Below the pieces are notes generated by a model that was given only the letters and a program-made list of their open reading frames with translations, did not search any database and was not told the DNA's origin. 14,883 nt of DNA from Alphaproteobacteria bacterium (GTDB lineage: Bacteria > Pseudomonadota > Alphaproteobacteria > CACIAM-22H2), in assembly GCA_947500965.1 (NCBI GenBank), contig CANMWW010000012.1, positions 1 to 14,883 on the forward strand, read 5' to 3'. The position numbers and the translations under genes were made by a program. Shown here one piece after another: positions 8,828 through 14,883 of the stretch (position 1 is its first letter; each line of letters starts with the position of its first letter).

Positions 8828-9711
8828 CCAGCCGCCGCGCCCGCCGCAGGATCGAGACCGCGCGCCGCGTGCTGGCGCATCCCGGCGCGCTCGCGAGCAC
8901 GCTCTTCCTGGTGCTGACCGTCTCGCTGGCCTTCCTCGCGCCCTGGGTGCTGCCGATCGACCCGCTGCACCAGGAGCTCTCCGCCAGCCTCGAGCCGCCC
9001 TCGGCGCAGTACTGGTTCGGCGCCGACGAGCTCGGCCGCGACCTGCTCGCGCGCGTGGTCTACGGCGCGCGCACGTCGCTCGTCACCGCCGGCGGCGCGG
9101 TCGCCATCGCCGCCCTGGTGGGCATACCGATCGGCCTGGTCGCGGGCTTCTTCGGCGGCTGGCGCGACGCGGTGCTGATGCGCTTCATCGACGTGCTGCT
9201 CGCGCTGCCCAACATCCTCTTCGCGATGGCGCTGATCGCCGTGCTCGGGCGCAGCCAGCTCGCCGCGCTGGTCGCGGTCGGCATCACGGGCGTGCCGAGC
9301 TTCGCGCGCATCACCCGCGCCCAGGTGCTGTCGCTGCGCCAGCGCGACTTCGTGCTCGCGGTCGAGGCGCTCGGCGGCTCGTCGAGCTACACGATGTTCA
9401 CGACCGTGCTGCCGAACTCGCTCAGCCCGATCCTCGTCCAGGTCGTGGTCCTGTCCTCGGTCGCGATCCTGCTGGAGGCCGCGCTCTCCTTCCTCGGCGT
9501 CGGCATCCCGCCGCCCACGCCGAGCTGGGGCGACCTGCTGCGCACCGGCAAGTCCTTCCTCTACGAGGCGCCGACCTACGCCGTGCTGCCGGGCATCGCG
9601 CTCACGCTCACCATCCTGTCGCTCGACACGCTCGGGCGCACGCTGGCCGCGGTGCTCGAGGACCGGCGCGAGGTCGCCGCGGTCCCCGGCCGCGAGGAAG
9701 GACGCACATGA
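8824..9711 (+). CDS. Peptide ABC transporter permease, DppC-like
   Basis: This 295-residue inner-membrane protein forms one half of the translocation channel. It shows the DppC-type N-terminus: a first membrane helix at about 24-43, then a periplasmic stretch with the hallmark YWFGADELGRDLLARVVYGA (63-82) and five further hydrophobic segments (about 86-110, 124-142, 146-165, 203-225 and 254-275). The cytoplasmic coupling loop that contacts the ATPase is at about 181-197 (EALGGSSSYTMFTTVLP), with the conserved EA, G and LP. Start and stop are both translationally coupled: the ATG at 8824 overlaps the ATPase stop, and its own stop overlaps the next ATG. In most dpp/opp operons the DppB gene precedes DppC; here the order is reversed. 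Confidence 0.94.
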
Positions 9712-10655
9712 CGGGATACGTCGTCCGCAGGCTCCTGCAGCTGCTGCCCGTGCTGCTTGCGGCTTCGCTCGGCATCTGGGCGATGATCTACGCCGTGCCC
9801 GGTGGGCCGGTCGCCAGCATCCTCGGCGAGAACGCGACGCCCGAGCAGGTGCGCGAGCTCACGGCGCGGCTCGGGCTCGACCGGCCGGTGCTCGTCCAGT
9901 ACTGGTCCTGGCTGGTGTCGGCGCTGTCCGGCGACCTCGGCCGCTCGCTGCACACGCGCGACCCGGTGCTGCACCTGATCATGCAGCGCGTGCCGGCGAC
10001 GCTGCAGCTCGGCCTCTGCGCGACGCTGGTCGGGCTCGTGCTCGGGATCCCCGTGGCGATCGCGAGCGCCATCTGGCCGGGCTCCTGGCTCGACCGCGCG
10101 CTCAGCGGCTGGAGCGCGCTGGCGCTCGGCGTGCCGACCTTCTGGCTCGGCATCCTGCTGATCCTGCTCTTCTCGGTCGAGCTGCGCTGGCTGCCCTCGG
10201 CCTCGTCCTACGTGCCCTTCCTCGAATCGCCATGGCAGGCCTTCCGCAACACGCTGATGCCGGCGCTGACGCTCGGCACCTACGTCTCGGGGATCTTCGC
10301 GCGCTTCCTGCGCGCCTCGCTGCTCGGCGAGCTCAAGGCCGACTACGTGCGCACGGCGCGCGCCAAGGGCCTGCGCGAGCGCGACGTCGTCGGCCGCCAC
10401 GTGATGCGCAACGCGCTGCTGCCCTTCGTCACCGTCGTCGGGCTGATGCTCGCGACCTTCATCGGCGGCACGGTCGTCACCGAGGCCGTGTTCACGTATC
10501 CGGGCCTCGGGCGGCTGCTGATCCAGGCGATCGGGTCGCGCGACTACCCGCTGATCCAGGGCTGCATCCTGTTCGTGCTCGTCATCTACGTCCTGATGAA
10601 CGTGCTCGTGGACGTGCTCTACGCCTACATCGACCCGCGCATCGAGTATTCCTGA
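9708..10655 (+). CDS. Peptide ABC transporter permease, DppB-like
   Basis: This 315-residue inner-membrane protein is the second channel subunit. It has the DppB-type start MTGYVVRRLLQLLPVLL with a membrane helix, the GDLGRSLHTRDPV element (75-87), further hydrophobic segments (about 100-122, 135-156, 184-203, 239-260 and 285-306), the coupling loop ARAKGLRERDVVGRHVMRNA (218-237) followed by LLP, and the typical ending YAYIDPRI. GAGGAAGGA at 9694-9702 lies 5 bases before the ATG, inside the upstream permease gene, and the ATGA overlap indicates coupled translation. It closes the importer gene set (binding protein, fused ATPase, two permeases). Its last 31 bases overlap the 3' end of a convergent gene on the other strand. 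Confidence 0.95.
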   Translation: MTGYVVRRLLQLLPVLLAASLGIWAMIYAVPGGPVASILGENATPEQVRELTARLGLDRPVLVQYWSWLVSALSGDLGRSLHTRDPVLHLIMQRVPATLQLGLCATLVGLVLGIPVAIASAIWPGSWLDRALSGWSALALGVPTFWLGILLILLFSVELRWLPSASSYVPFLESPWQAFRNTLMPALTLGTYVSGIFARFLRASLLGELKADYVRTARAKGLRERDVVGRHVMRNALLPFVTVVGLMLATFIGGTVVTEAVFTYPGLGRLLIQAIGSRDYPLIQGCILFVLVIYVLMNVLVDVLYAYIDPRIEYS

Positions 10656-12121
10656 AGCGCGCCCGGGGCCTGCGCCTCGGGATCCAGCGGCACGACCGGG
10701 CGGCGCACGCGCCGGTAGGTGACGCGCGTGGGGTCGGGCGGGAAGGGCCCGCCCGTGTCGAGGTGGTGGATCGCCGCCGCGATCGGCCTGAAGGCGGCGT
10801 GGAAGTGGTTCGAGGACTTCACGACCACGACCTTCTTGCGCGACAGGTCGATGCCGAGGCGGGTGAAGGCCTCGGGGCTGAAGGTCTGCGTGCGCTTGCT
10901 CGCGAGCACCACGTCGAGGTCGCCGATCGAGACCGCGGCCGCCGCGCCCATCGACACCAGGCTCTGCTCGAAGGGGATGACGAGGTCCGGGACGACTGCG
11001 CGCACCACGACATGCGCGTCGACCGGGCGGCCGGAGACCGGCGTCGACTTGCCGCCGATGCGAAGCCACAGATTGCCACCCGCGCCGGCGGAACGGCAGA
11101 ACTCGACCGCGACGGGATCCCAGAGCGCGCCGATCGCCGACGGCACGCCGGGATGGCGCAGCAGCGTCTCGATCATGATCGCGCCGTCTCCGGGCACGCC
11201 GCCGCCGGGATTGTCCCAGCGGTCGGCGAAGACGACCGGCATGCCGGGATGGGAATTCGCCGTGGCGACGACGTCCTCCGGCTTCACGTGCGGCGGGATG
11301 CCGGCGCGGCCCATGGCGATGAACTCGCGCCCGAGGCGCTCCGCCAGCGCGTCCGCCCTCGCCCGGTCGCCATCGGCGATCACCAGCACCTTGCTGCCGA
11401 CCTCGGGCACGTCGGCGGCGTGGAAGCCATGGCCGATCGAGACCGACAGGATCCCGTCCCTGCCCTCCAGCGCCGCGACGCGGTCGACGAAGGCGCGCCC
11501 GGCCGGATGGCTGGTCATGTAGCCGCCGCCGATGCGCCGGCAGTCGAACAGCGCCATGCGGGGCCGGATCTCGCCGCGCGCGGCGCGCAGCGCGAGGTCG
11601 ACGAGGTCCTCGGCCCGGGCGAGGAAGTCCGTGTGCGGGAACTCCTTGAACAGCACGACGAGGTCGCAGGCCGCGACGCGCCGCGGCGTCAGGTGGCAAT
11701 GCAGGTCGTGCTCGCAGCCGAGGATCGCCTTCGGCCCGACGATCTCCCGCGCGCGGGAGAGCAGGTCGCCCTCGCAGTCCTCGTAGCCATCCGCGACCAT
11801 CGCGCCATGCATGCCGAAGAGCGCGATGTCGACGGGCATGGCGGCGCGCAGCTGGCCGAGGATCTCGTCGCGCAGGGATTCGTAGGCGCCGCGCGCCACG
11901 AGGCCCGCGGGCTCGGCCCAGGCGGCCGTGCCCTCGACGAGCTCGAAGCCGTCGCGCGCGGCGCGGGCACGCGCGGCGACGATCGGCGCGGTGACCAGCG
12001 TCGGCGTCGGCGGATGCTCGCCGGGCCGCGCGTAGAAGGCGCGCTCGAAGGCCTCCCGGTCGACGGGAAGCGGGGCGAAGGTGTTGGTCTCGGTGCCGAG
12101 CGCGGCGACGAACATGCGCAT
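10625..12121 (-). CDS. M81 family metallopeptidase (MlrC-type), second copy
   Basis: This 498-residue protein belongs to the same family as the 493-residue gene product at 3560-5041 but is clearly diverged from it. It keeps the key elements: GTETNTF with E11, FGMHGAM (102-108), the likely zinc ligands D139 and H141 in EHDLHCH, H163 in FPHTDF, and D303-N-P-G-G-G-V-P-G-D-G (303-313), which is closer to the family consensus than the first copy. The spacing of ligands is nearly identical in both copies (D139/H141/H163 against D140/H142/H164), supporting a shared metal site. GAGGGA stands 8 bases before the ATG at 12121; a second ATG two codons later is also possible. It begins 12 bases after the hydrolase gene on the same strand, so the two form an operon. 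The 3' end overlaps the convergent permease gene by 31 bases. The substrate is unknown; a peptide or a related amide is likely. Confidence 0.9.
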   Translation of the reverse strand: MRMFVAALGTETNTFAPLPVDREAFERAFYARPGEHPPTPTLVTAPIVAARARAARDGFELVEGTAAWAEPAGLVARGAYESLRDEILGQLRAAMPVDIALFGMHGAMVADGYEDCEGDLLSRAREIVGPKAILGCEHDLHCHLTPRRVAACDLVVLFKEFPHTDFLARAEDLVDLALRAARGEIRPRMALFDCRRIGGGYMTSHPAGRAFVDRVAALEGRDGILSVSIGHGFHAADVPEVGSKVLVIADGDRARADALAERLGREFIAMGRAGIPPHVKPEDVVATANSHPGMPVVFADRWDNPGGGVPGDGAIMIETLLRHPGVPSAIGALWDPVAVEFCRSAGAGGNLWLRIGGKSTPVSGRPVDAHVVVRAVVPDLVIPFEQSLVSMGAAAAVSIGDLDVVLASKRTQTFSPEAFTRLGIDLSRKKVVVVKSSNHFHAAFRPIAAAIHHLDTGGPFPPDPTRVTYRRVRRPVVPLDPEAQAPGALQEYSMRGSM

Positions 12122-12133
12122 GGCGGGCGTCCC

Positions 12134-13003
12134 TCAGCGTGCATTGCAGGCGACGAAGCCGGCGATCGCGTCGATCATCCTGCGCGGCTCGTCGGCGCGG
12201 ATCGAATGGCTGCTCTCCTCGAAGATGCGCAGGTCCGAGCCGGGCACGAGGCGGTGGATCTCCTCCGAGAACTCGGGCGGGCAGATCCAGTCGTGCCGCC
12301 CCGCGAGGATCAGCGTCGGGGCGACGATGCTGGCGAGCTCGGGGCGCAGGTCGTAGTGCTGCAGGAAGCCGCCGGGCGCGAACGCGCGGTTGAGGGCCTC
12401 GGGCGACAGGATCCCGCGCTCTCGCCCCGGCTGCGCGGCGACGGGGTCGTGGCTGCGCGAATAGAGCGGGCCCATGACGTCGTAGTAGCGGCGCAGCTTC
12501 CCCGGGGTGTCGAGCGCGCCCGCCCAGAGCTGCGCCGCGACCTCCTTCTGCTCGGGCGTGCCGCGCTCCGCGACGATCTGGCGCGCGCGCGCGTTGAACC
12601 CCGCATGCGCGGCGGTGACGACGAGGACGAGGTGCGAGACGGAGCGCGGGTAGCGTGCCGCGTGCGCCATGGCGACCATGCCGCCATAGCTGGTGCCGAT
12701 GCTCACGATCGGCCCGAGGCCGAGATGCTGGCGCAGCGCCTCCATGTCCTCGACGTTCTCGTCGAGCGTGTAGGTCGCGGGATCGCCCTTGGCCGAGCGC
12801 CCCTGGCCGCGGTGGTCGAAATAGACGAGCTGCATGCGCTCCGCGAGCGGGGTCAGGACGGGCTTGAAGCCCGTGTGGTCGCCGCCCGGCCCGCCATGGA
12901 TCACGAAGGCGACGGGGCGCTCGACCATGCGCGCCCCCTCGGGCACGAGGCCCATCCCCTCGACGTCGAAGTAGATCTCGGTCCCGCGGATCCGCGCGCG
13001 CAT
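12134..13003 (-). CDS. Alpha/beta hydrolase, proline iminopeptidase-like (S33-type)
   Basis: This 289-residue cytoplasmic protein (no signal peptide) has the complete catalytic set of the alpha/beta hydrolase fold: oxyanion segment HGGPGG (36-41), DHRGQGRS (63-70), nucleophile S105 in GTSYGG, acid D238 in GRHDW and H266 in SSHSI. The HGGPG start and the overall length match prolyl iminopeptidases and related S33 enzymes, which remove N-terminal proline or hydrolyse amides; sequence alone cannot separate these from esterases or lactonases of the same fold. The ATG at 13003 follows GAGAGGGGGG at 5-6 bases, giving a strong initiation site. It is the first gene of a minus-strand pair with the second M81 gene, which suggests the two act on the same compound. 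A TATGAT element upstream may be its -10. Confidence 0.9.
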   Translation of the reverse strand: MRARIRGTEIYFDVEGMGLVPEGARMVERPVAFVIHGGPGGDHTGFKPVLTPLAERMQLVYFDHRGQGRSAKGDPATYTLDENVEDMEALRQHLGLGPIVSIGTSYGGMVAMAHAARYPRSVSHLVLVVTAAHAGFNARARQIVAERGTPEQKEVAAQLWAGALDTPGKLRRYYDVMGPLYSRSHDPVAAQPGRERGILSPEALNRAFAPGGFLQHYDLRPELASIVAPTLILAGRHDWICPPEFSEEIHRLVPGSDLRIFEESSHSIRADEPRRMIDAIAGFVACNAR

Positions 13004-13033
13004 GGCATCCCCCCTCTCGCCGGCGACGGACCG

Positions 13034-13039
13034 ATCATA
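13034..13039 (-). promoter_or_regulatory. Possible -10 element for the hydrolase-M81 operon
   Basis: On the minus strand the sequence reads TATGAT, five of six matches to the -10 consensus, ending 30 bases before the hydrolase ATG. This is the most AT-rich hexamer in the 93-base divergent gap 13004-13096. No good -35 is seen at the usual spacing, so the promoter may rely on an activator or another sigma factor. The gap must also hold the start signal of the plus-strand dipeptidase gene, for which I see no convincing promoter. Confidence 0.3.
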
Positions 13040-13096
13040 GCGCGACCGGTGAAACCGCGCCGGGGATGCGTCATCATCGGGCCCTGGAGGACGGCG

Positions 13097-13768
13097 ATGG
13101 GTGACAGGGCGGCAGGCGGGCTGGTGGCGATCGAGGCGGGACCGCGCCTCGCGATCAGGGACGGGCTGGCCGAGGCGTCGCGGCGCCTGCGCGCGGACGT
13201 CCACGCGCGCCTGCAGCGCGCGGCCGCCGGCCTGCCCGGCGGCATGGCCCTGCTCGTGCTCGATGCCTTCCGCACGCAGCCGCAGCAATTCGCCTCCTGG
13301 AACCGTCGCTTCGCGGCGCTGGCGCGGCTCCACCCGGACATGCCCGTGGCGGAGCTGGCCGAGCTCTGCCGGCGCGACGTCGCCGACCCCGTCAACAAGC
13401 CGAGCGGGCACCAGAGCGGCGCGGCCGTCGACGTGACGCTGCTGCGCGACGGCGCCGAGCTGGACATGGGCTGCGCCTATGGCGACTTCTCGAGCCGCGG
13501 CACGGCGGCCGATCGCGTGCGCACCTCCTGCCCGGGCCTGTCGCCCGCGCAGGTCGCGAACCGGGCGATGCTCGCGCGGGTCATGGAGGCGGCGGGCTTC
13601 GTCAACTACCCCGACGAATGGTGGCATTTCTCGCATGGCGACAGGCTGTGGGCGCAGGTCCTGCGCCATGGCCACGACGACGCGACGCGCCCGGGCGAGC
13701 AGGTCGGGCGCGACGACTACGTGCATGTCGGCGTGATCGACAGCCCGTTCTTCGAGACGCTGCGCTGA
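13097..13768 (+). CDS. M15D family D-Ala-D-Ala dipeptidase (VanX/DdpX-like)
   Basis: This 223-residue protein carries all residues expected of the zinc D,D-dipeptidases that hydrolyse D-Ala-D-Ala: R59 in DAFRTQPQQ (the substrate-carboxylate arginine), the zinc-binding motif S103-G-H105-Q-S-G-A-A-V-D112, and E174 with zinc ligand H177 in EWWHF. VanX and DdpX are about 190-200 residues; the extra length here is mostly a C-terminal tail from about 190. No signal peptide is seen, so it probably acts in the cytoplasm. DdpX in E. coli works with a peptide importer in reuse of D-Ala-D-Ala, which fits the importer nearby, although a vancomycin-resistance role is implausible in a Gram-negative. The ATG at 13097 has a strong GGAGGA at 13086-13091. 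The gene is divergent from the hydrolase operon and 32 bases upstream of an ABC ATPase gene. Confidence 0.88.
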   Translation: MGDRAAGGLVAIEAGPRLAIRDGLAEASRRLRADVHARLQRAAAGLPGGMALLVLDAFRTQPQQFASWNRRFAALARLHPDMPVAELAELCRRDVADPVNKPSGHQSGAAVDVTLLRDGAELDMGCAYGDFSSRGTAADRVRTSCPGLSPAQVANRAMLARVMEAAGFVNYPDEWWHFSHGDRLWAQVLRHGHDDATRPGEQVGRDDYVHVGVIDSPFFETLR

Positions 13769-13800
13769 CGCGCGCGAACGGCAGGAAGGCAGGGAAACCC

Positions 13801-14592
13801 ATGGGCGCGCGCGCCGGCACGATCTCCATACGCGGCCTGTCGAAGACCTACGCGACGCGGCGCGCGCGCACCGAGGCGCTGCGCGGCATCGACCTCGAGA
13901 TCGCGCCGGGCGAGTTCGTCGTCCTGCTCGGGCGCTCGGGCTGCGGGAAGTCCACGCTGCTGCGCGCGCTTGGCGGCCTGCTGCCGCCGAGCGAGGGCGG
14001 GATCACGATCGACGGCCGCCCGCTCTACGACGCGCGCGGGCGCGCCGACGACGGCGCGCTGGGCAGCCTCGGCTTCGTCTTCCAGGAGGCGAACCTCCTC
14101 GCCTGGCGCAGCGTCTGGCGCAACATCGCCCTGCCGCTCGAGGTGCTCGGCATGCCGCGCGCGGAACGCAAGGCGCGCGCGATGGCGCTCGCCGCGTCGG
14201 TCGGGCTGGAGGCCTTCGCCGACCACCTGCCGCGCGCGCTCTCCGGCGGCATGCGCCAGCGCGTCGCGATCTGCCGCGCGCTCGCGGCCGATCCATCGGT
14301 GCTGCTGCTCGACGAGCCCTTCGGCGCGCTCGACGCGATGACGCGCGACGAGATGAACCTGATGCTGCAGGACGTCTGGATGCGCGAGCGGCGCACCATC
14401 GTCCTCGTGACGCACTCGATCGCGGAGGCGGCCTTCCTCGCCGACCGCATCGTCGTGCTGTCGCCGCATCCCGGCCGCATCCAGCGCATCGTCGAGGTGG
14501 GCTATCCGCGGCCACGCAGCGCGGCGACGATGCGCGAGCCCGCCTTCCACGACCTCGTGGACAGGTTGCGCCTCGACCTCGGGGAGGGTTGA
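13801..14592 (+). CDS. ABC transporter ATPase, nitrate/sulfonate/taurine type (TauB/SsuB-like)
   Basis: This 263-residue cytoplasmic ATPase powers the importer whose permease starts immediately downstream. It shows Walker A GRSGCGKST (44-52), Q-loop Q95 in FVFQEANLLAW, signature LSGGMRQR (147-154), Walker B ending D171-E172 in LLLDEPFGALDAMTRDEM, and switch H205 in VTHSIAEA. The 'Q-E-x-x-L-L-x-W-R-x-V-x-x-N' and 'F-G-A-L-D-A-x-T-R' wording is typical of the TauB/SsuB/NrtD group, which serves sulfonate, nitrate, pyrimidine-precursor and similar solutes. The ATG at 13801 follows AGGGAAA at 13791-13797. The stop TGA is directly followed by the permease ATG. The substrate is unknown; no binding-protein gene for this system lies in the window. 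Confidence 0.93.
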   Translation: MGARAGTISIRGLSKTYATRRARTEALRGIDLEIAPGEFVVLLGRSGCGKSTLLRALGGLLPPSEGGITIDGRPLYDARGRADDGALGSLGFVFQEANLLAWRSVWRNIALPLEVLGMPRAERKARAMALAASVGLEAFADHLPRALSGGMRQRVAICRALAADPSVLLLDEPFGALDAMTRDEMNLMLQDVWMRERRTIVLVTHSIAEAAFLADRIVVLSPHPGRIQRIVEVGYPRPRSAATMREPAFHDLVDRLRLDLGEG

Positions 14593-14883
14593 ATGACGGA
14601 CGCCACGAAGCCCGCGCGCGACGGCCGCGGCTGGCTCGAGCGCAACCTCGCGCTGGTCACCACGCCCGCGATCCTGCTCCTCTTCCTCGTCGCGTGGACC
14701 GCCTATGTCCAGCACTACAAGGTGAGCCGCTACCTCCTGCCCGAGCCGCTGGCGATCGGCCGGGCGCTGCTCGACCTCGTGCGCCAGCCCTATTTCCACG
14801 ACGCGGTGCTGGTGACGGCCAGCGAGGTGCTCACCGGCTTCGCGATCGCGATCGCGGCCGGCGCCACGCTCGGCGTCGCGATC
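14593..14883 (+). CDS. ABC transporter permease, TauC/SsuC-like, N-terminal part
   Basis: The first 97 codons are present; the gene runs off the window. The protein begins MTDATKPARDGRGWLERN, followed by a first membrane helix (about 20-38, VTTPAILLLFLVAWTAYV), then YLLPEPLAIGRALLDLV (47-63) and TASEVLTGFAIAIAAGATLG (75-94), the standard opening of TauC/SsuC/NrtB-family permeases. The coupling loop is beyond the edge. The ATG touches the stop of the ATPase gene, and GGGGAGGG at 14581-14588 within that gene serves as ribosome binding site, so the two subunits are translationally coupled. Confidence 0.9.
   Translation, partial: MTDATKPARDGRGWLERNLALVTTPAILLLFLVAWTAYVQHYKVSRYLLPEPLAIGRALLDLVRQPYFHDAVLVTASEVLTGFAIAIAAGATLGVAI

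Noticed and set aside
13097..13768. VanX-type vancomycin resistance gene
   Set aside because: No vanH, vanA/D-Ala-D-Lac ligase or VanRS regulators are present, and the context is a Gram-negative peptide-uptake region. A D-Ala-D-Ala recycling role like DdpX fits better.

Overview
The window is extremely GC-rich DNA (about 70% or more by eye) with tightly packed genes, ATGA start/stop overlaps and long open shadow frames on both strands. The gene families and wording (a short-chain dehydrogenase ending in GGRATY, a CCDC90/DUF1640-like coiled-coil membrane protein, repeated peptide ABC importers, M81 peptidases) suggest an alphaproteobacterium, most likely in the Acetobacteraceae/Rhodospirillales. 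That placement is inferred from family resemblance, not from a marker gene. I saw no tRNA, rRNA, CRISPR array, insertion sequence or phage gene.

Left part (1-3402, plus strand): the last codons of a short-chain dehydrogenase; a Gfo/Idh/MocA NAD(P)-dependent oxidoreductase; a 95-residue coiled-coil protein with one membrane segment; and an NTF2-like/flavin monooxygenase-type oxidoreductase whose frame is interrupted by a single in-frame amber codon at 2887-2889 and resumes unchanged afterwards.

Middle (3560-10655, plus strand): an MlrC-type M81 metallopeptidase, a Tat-exported family 5 peptide-binding protein, a fused two-domain DppD-DppF ATPase, and two permeases (DppC-like, then DppB-like). 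Together they form a complete importer for peptides or related solutes. Hairpins lie after the peptidase gene and after the binding-protein gene, and a perfect TTGACA hexamer follows the first hairpin. Expression of the binding protein may therefore be uncoupled from its neighbours.

Right part (10625-14883): on the minus strand, an S33-like alpha/beta hydrolase and a second, diverged MlrC-type M81 protein form a two-gene operon that runs convergently into the permease gene and overlaps its end by 31 bases. Divergently from the hydrolase, on the plus strand, come a VanX/DdpX-like M15 D,D-dipeptidase, a TauB/SsuB-like ATPase and the first 97 codons of a TauC/SsuC-like permease, cut by the window edge.

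Read as a whole, 3560-13768 looks like a peptide uptake and breakdown neighbourhood: one complete importer with four candidate hydrolases around it (two M81, one S33-like, one M15D). M81 proteins are known from degradation of linearised microcystin, and M15D enzymes cleave D-Ala-D-Ala, so peptides containing D-residues or other non-standard bonds are a reasonable but untested guess for the substrate. I found no clearly novel system. The most distinctive items are the paired M81 genes flanking the importer and the single-codon lesion in the flavoprotein.
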